Shown here: positions 6,785-8,724 of the stretch, one piece after another | Numbering within the stretch: the stretch's first letter is position 1 | Layout: each line of letters begins with the position of its first letter | Origin: an uncultured Eubacteriales bacterium | Lineage (GTDB): Bacteria; Bacillota; Clostridia; Oscillospirales; Oscillospiraceae | Direction: 5' to 3' | DNA: 8,724 bases | Assembly: GCA_900547315.1 (NCBI GenBank) | Contig: URGI01000074.1 | Span: forward strand, 1 to 8,724 | The notes under the pieces: model-generated | What the model saw: only the letters and a program-made list of their open reading frames with translations | What the model was told of the DNA's origin: nothing | Database searches by the model: none | Translations under genes and position numbers: made by a program

Positions 6785-8710
6785 TTACATGAGCCAGAAA
6801 CCGTCTGTTCTGGTGTTTGCGACAGTAACAATTGTGTAGAATATACCCATTACCATACCGCCGAGATAAATATTGCCGGTTTTATCGTAGAACTTTCGCC
6901 CTATGATTGTGGCAACGGGGATAAGAACAACAAGCGGGAAAAGATTCACAACACGCATTGCGTTGAGCGGGAGATGCCCTGTTGAGGCAAACGTTATATA
7001 CTGGAACGCAATGATTATGGATATACCCAATATATTGCCAATGCAGCTTACGAGAAGGACTTTCCATTCTGCCCATCCCTCAATACGGTTGCTGTTAGTG
7101 AACAGCGAGTTGCCGATGTAGAATACCGTAAACCCGATAACATAGGTCAGCGCAAGAACAAGATGCATGGGCTCGAATGTCTTTACAGCAATGACCCATA
7201 TTCTAAAGTCAACCTTGAAGAGAAAGTCTGCAAGGAACACTATGTAGTAAAGGATTGCTACAACGAGGACTGAGAGCAGCAGACTTTTGAAGAATCCCTT
7301 TGTGGAGATTCTGACACCAATATCATCAACTGTTCTGCCTCTCTTCGCGTAGTAGAATTTGAACATCAAGATATAGACGATGAGGGAGAGGACGGTTATG
7401 CAGAGAGACCATACAACCAGCTCGTTTGTATTGGGCTGCCCAAAGAAGTTGTTGTATGTACTGGGAGCGCCGCTGCCTGCGCCGACCCACTTGTATTCAA
7501 CAGGGAAGAGAAGCAACGGAGGTATTGCCGCATACAAAATCCACTGAAGCCAGTATATAAGCTTGTCCTTGCTGTCTGTGAATCCGGGGAGCTTGCGCGG
7601 CTTTTCAGCGGCAGCGAGTTCGGAGAAGAATGGGAGTTTCATAAAAGCACAGGCAAGAGGATAGATAAGCATAAAGAGACCGATGAGACCGATGAGGTTA
7701 ATTATCTCTTTGATGAGCCAGACTTGATTGGTGTTTATAATTTCTTCATGCCCGGCTGGTACACCGAGTGTGGTATAGAAATAGGTAATAAGATCAGCGG
7801 CGGATGCCTTGGAAAAATGATTGAGTGGGTGTATTTCCTTGTTAACGAAAATCACACGGCTGTAAGTCTCTCCATCGATCTCGCCGTAATAGAATTTGCC
7901 GTCTTCTACTTTCTGACCGTGCTCAAGACCGGCGCCAACCTGATCGACAAAGTCAACAGCTTTGTCGCTTTCAAGGAAGCGACGTACATCTCCTCCAACG
8001 CTGTCGCACATCGTGTTCCATTCGTCACAGGAAGCGTATATGAGACCATAGTTTACTGCGAGATCAACAGGTGCGTTTATTTCTTCCATGAGTGCTTCAA
8101 GCTCACTCGTAAGGGTAAAACTCTGACCAGTGGAAGAACTTCCGCCTACAGTAGCATCTTCAAGCTTGAAGCTGTCAAACCAAGGTGCAGACCCGACAAG
8201 CAGAACCGCTTTCAGCTTCATGGGCTGACCAGCGGCAGCGCGGATGAGATTTTCTTTCATGGCTTCATTTGCCATTTTTGCGCCTCTTGAATGTCCGGTG
8301 ACACCTATAAGAGACTGATCAACGAAATCAAGCTCATAGAGATAGTCAACAGCATCAACGGAGGTCATATGCCACGTCTCAAAGTCTGCTGGGCTTGAAT
8401 GTCCATGACGGTATTCATCGACATTAAGTACAACATAACCGCGCCGAGATAGCTCGATCGCGTTAATGTCCTGCATTTCCTTGTTGTTGTAATTGCCGTG
8501 GCAGGTAACGATGCCGGGTAATGGATTCTCTGCGGTCGCGTCCTTAGGTCTATAAAGATGACCGCATAGTGTTGAACCGCTGTCTGTGACAATGTTGACG
8601 GTGGTAATCTGAACCTTGCCAAAATCGGTTTGAATCAGAGAGGCAAAAATGCAGCTCACCAGTATCAGAACCAGCGCGATACAAAACACTTTTTTTGCTG
8701 ATTTACTCAT
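6785..8710 (-). CDS. Alpha/beta hydrolase fused to a polytopic membrane domain
   Basis: This 641-residue membrane protein has no close named relative that I recognise. A basic N-terminus (KSAKK) and hydrophobic segment 8-27 form a signal anchor, which would place the next domain outside the cytoplasm. Residues about 35-315 are an alpha/beta hydrolase of the dienelactone-hydrolase/acyl-peptidase-like type: the oxyanion loop is TCHGNY (69-74), the nucleophile elbow GHSRG (139-143) has S141, the likely acid is D229 and the catalytic His is H294 or H298. After about residue 330 come roughly eight hydrophobic helices (331-357, 384-404, 430-451, 472-497, 512-536, 549-573, 588-604, 612-631), with a hydrophilic stretch rich in Lys/Arg at 452-471. 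The start has AAGGA about eight bases upstream. The gene is visibly less GC-rich than its neighbours. The hydrolase fold is confident; the substrate (an ester, peptide or lipid at the cell surface) and the role of the membrane part are unknown. Confidence 0.85.
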   Translation of the reverse strand: MSKSAKKVFCIALVLILVSCIFASLIQTDFGKVQITTVNIVTDSGSTLCGHLYRPKDATAENPLPGIVTCHGNYNNKEMQDINAIELSRRGYVVLNVDEYRHGHSSPADFETWHMTSVDAVDYLYELDFVDQSLIGVTGHSRGAKMANEAMKENLIRAAAGQPMKLKAVLLVGSAPWFDSFKLEDATVGGSSSTGQSFTLTSELEALMEEINAPVDLAVNYGLIYASCDEWNTMCDSVGGDVRRFLESDKAVDFVDQVGAGLEHGQKVEDGKFYYGEIDGETYSRVIFVNKEIHPLNHFSKASAADLITYFYTTLGVPAGHEEIINTNQVWLIKEIINLIGLIGLFMLIYPLACAFMKLPFFSELAAAEKPRKLPGFTDSKDKLIYWLQWILYAAIPPLLLFPVEYKWVGAGSGAPSTYNNFFGQPNTNELVVWSLCITVLSLIVYILMFKFYYAKRGRTVDDIGVRISTKGFFKSLLLSVLVVAILYYIVFLADFLFKVDFRIWVIAVKTFEPMHLVLALTYVIGFTVFYIGNSLFTNSNRIEGWAEWKVLLVSCIGNILGISIIIAFQYITFASTGHLPLNAMRVVNLFPLVVLIPVATIIGRKFYDKTGNIYLGGMVMGIFYTIVTVANTRTDGFWLM

Positions 8711-8713
8711 TCC

Positions 8714-8723
8714 TTTCTTCCTT
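8714..8723 (-). promoter_or_regulatory. Ribosome binding site of the hydrolase gene
   Basis: A purine-rich stretch with AAGGA and AAGG lies within 14 bases before the ATG at 8710 and supports this start. The window ends here, so the promoter and any co-transcribed upstream gene cannot be seen. Confidence 0.65.
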
Positions 8724-8724
8724 G

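Noticed and set aside
6818..7080. Possible CPBP (CAAX-protease-like) relationship of the last helices of the hydrolase membrane domain
   Set aside because: The R-K-x-x-x-K-T-G-N-I-Y turn recalls that family, but the EExxxR motif and the catalytic histidines are absent, so no call is made.
8642..8710. Lipobox-like L-V-S-C at residues 17-20 of the hydrolase, suggesting a lipoprotein
   Set aside because: The four residues fit the pattern, but the hydrophobic stretch continues past the cysteine (IFASLI) and the protein is polytopic, so a plain membrane anchor is more likely.

Overview
The window looks like a chromosomal segment from a GC-rich low-branching Firmicute, most likely an anaerobic gut Clostridia (Oscillospiraceae-like). 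This placement is an inference. It rests on strong GGAGG-type ribosome binding sites, consensus sigma-A promoters, a Firmicute-style AraM/AraL-type gene pair, an AUA-rich codon habit in prmA and high GC in most genes. There are six protein genes, no RNA genes, no CRISPR array and no insertion sequence.

Layout. prmA (ribosomal protein L11 methyltransferase) reads rightward from base 56. Everything else reads leftward. prmA converges on a membrane glycosyltransferase of the protein O-mannosyltransferase (GT39) type (1024-2829). A strong hairpin terminator between the two serves mainly the leftward gene. The glycosyltransferase has its own near-perfect sigma-A promoter (2886-2914), so it is probably monocistronic.

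To its right is a compact three-gene leftward operon (6605 to 2999). It starts at another near-consensus promoter (6658-6686), has gaps of only 34 and 27 bases, and ends at a hairpin terminator (2951-2982). In transcription order it encodes an sn-glycerol-1-phosphate dehydrogenase (AraM/EgsA family), glycerol kinase GlpK, and a HAD class IIA sugar-phosphate phosphatase (NagD/AraL type). No glycerol channel or glycerol-3-phosphate dehydrogenase is visible. The three enzymes could together turn DHAP into sn-glycerol-1-phosphate, then glycerol, then sn-glycerol-3-phosphate. Alternatively, the phosphatase could control phosphate-ester build-up, as proposed for AraL in Bacillus subtilis.

The right end (6785-8710) is a leftward gene of visibly lower GC content. 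It encodes an alpha/beta hydrolase with an N-terminal membrane anchor fused to a C-terminal domain of about eight membrane helices. It has its own terminator and its promoter lies beyond the window. This fusion and the glycerol-phosphate operon are the two points of greatest interest.
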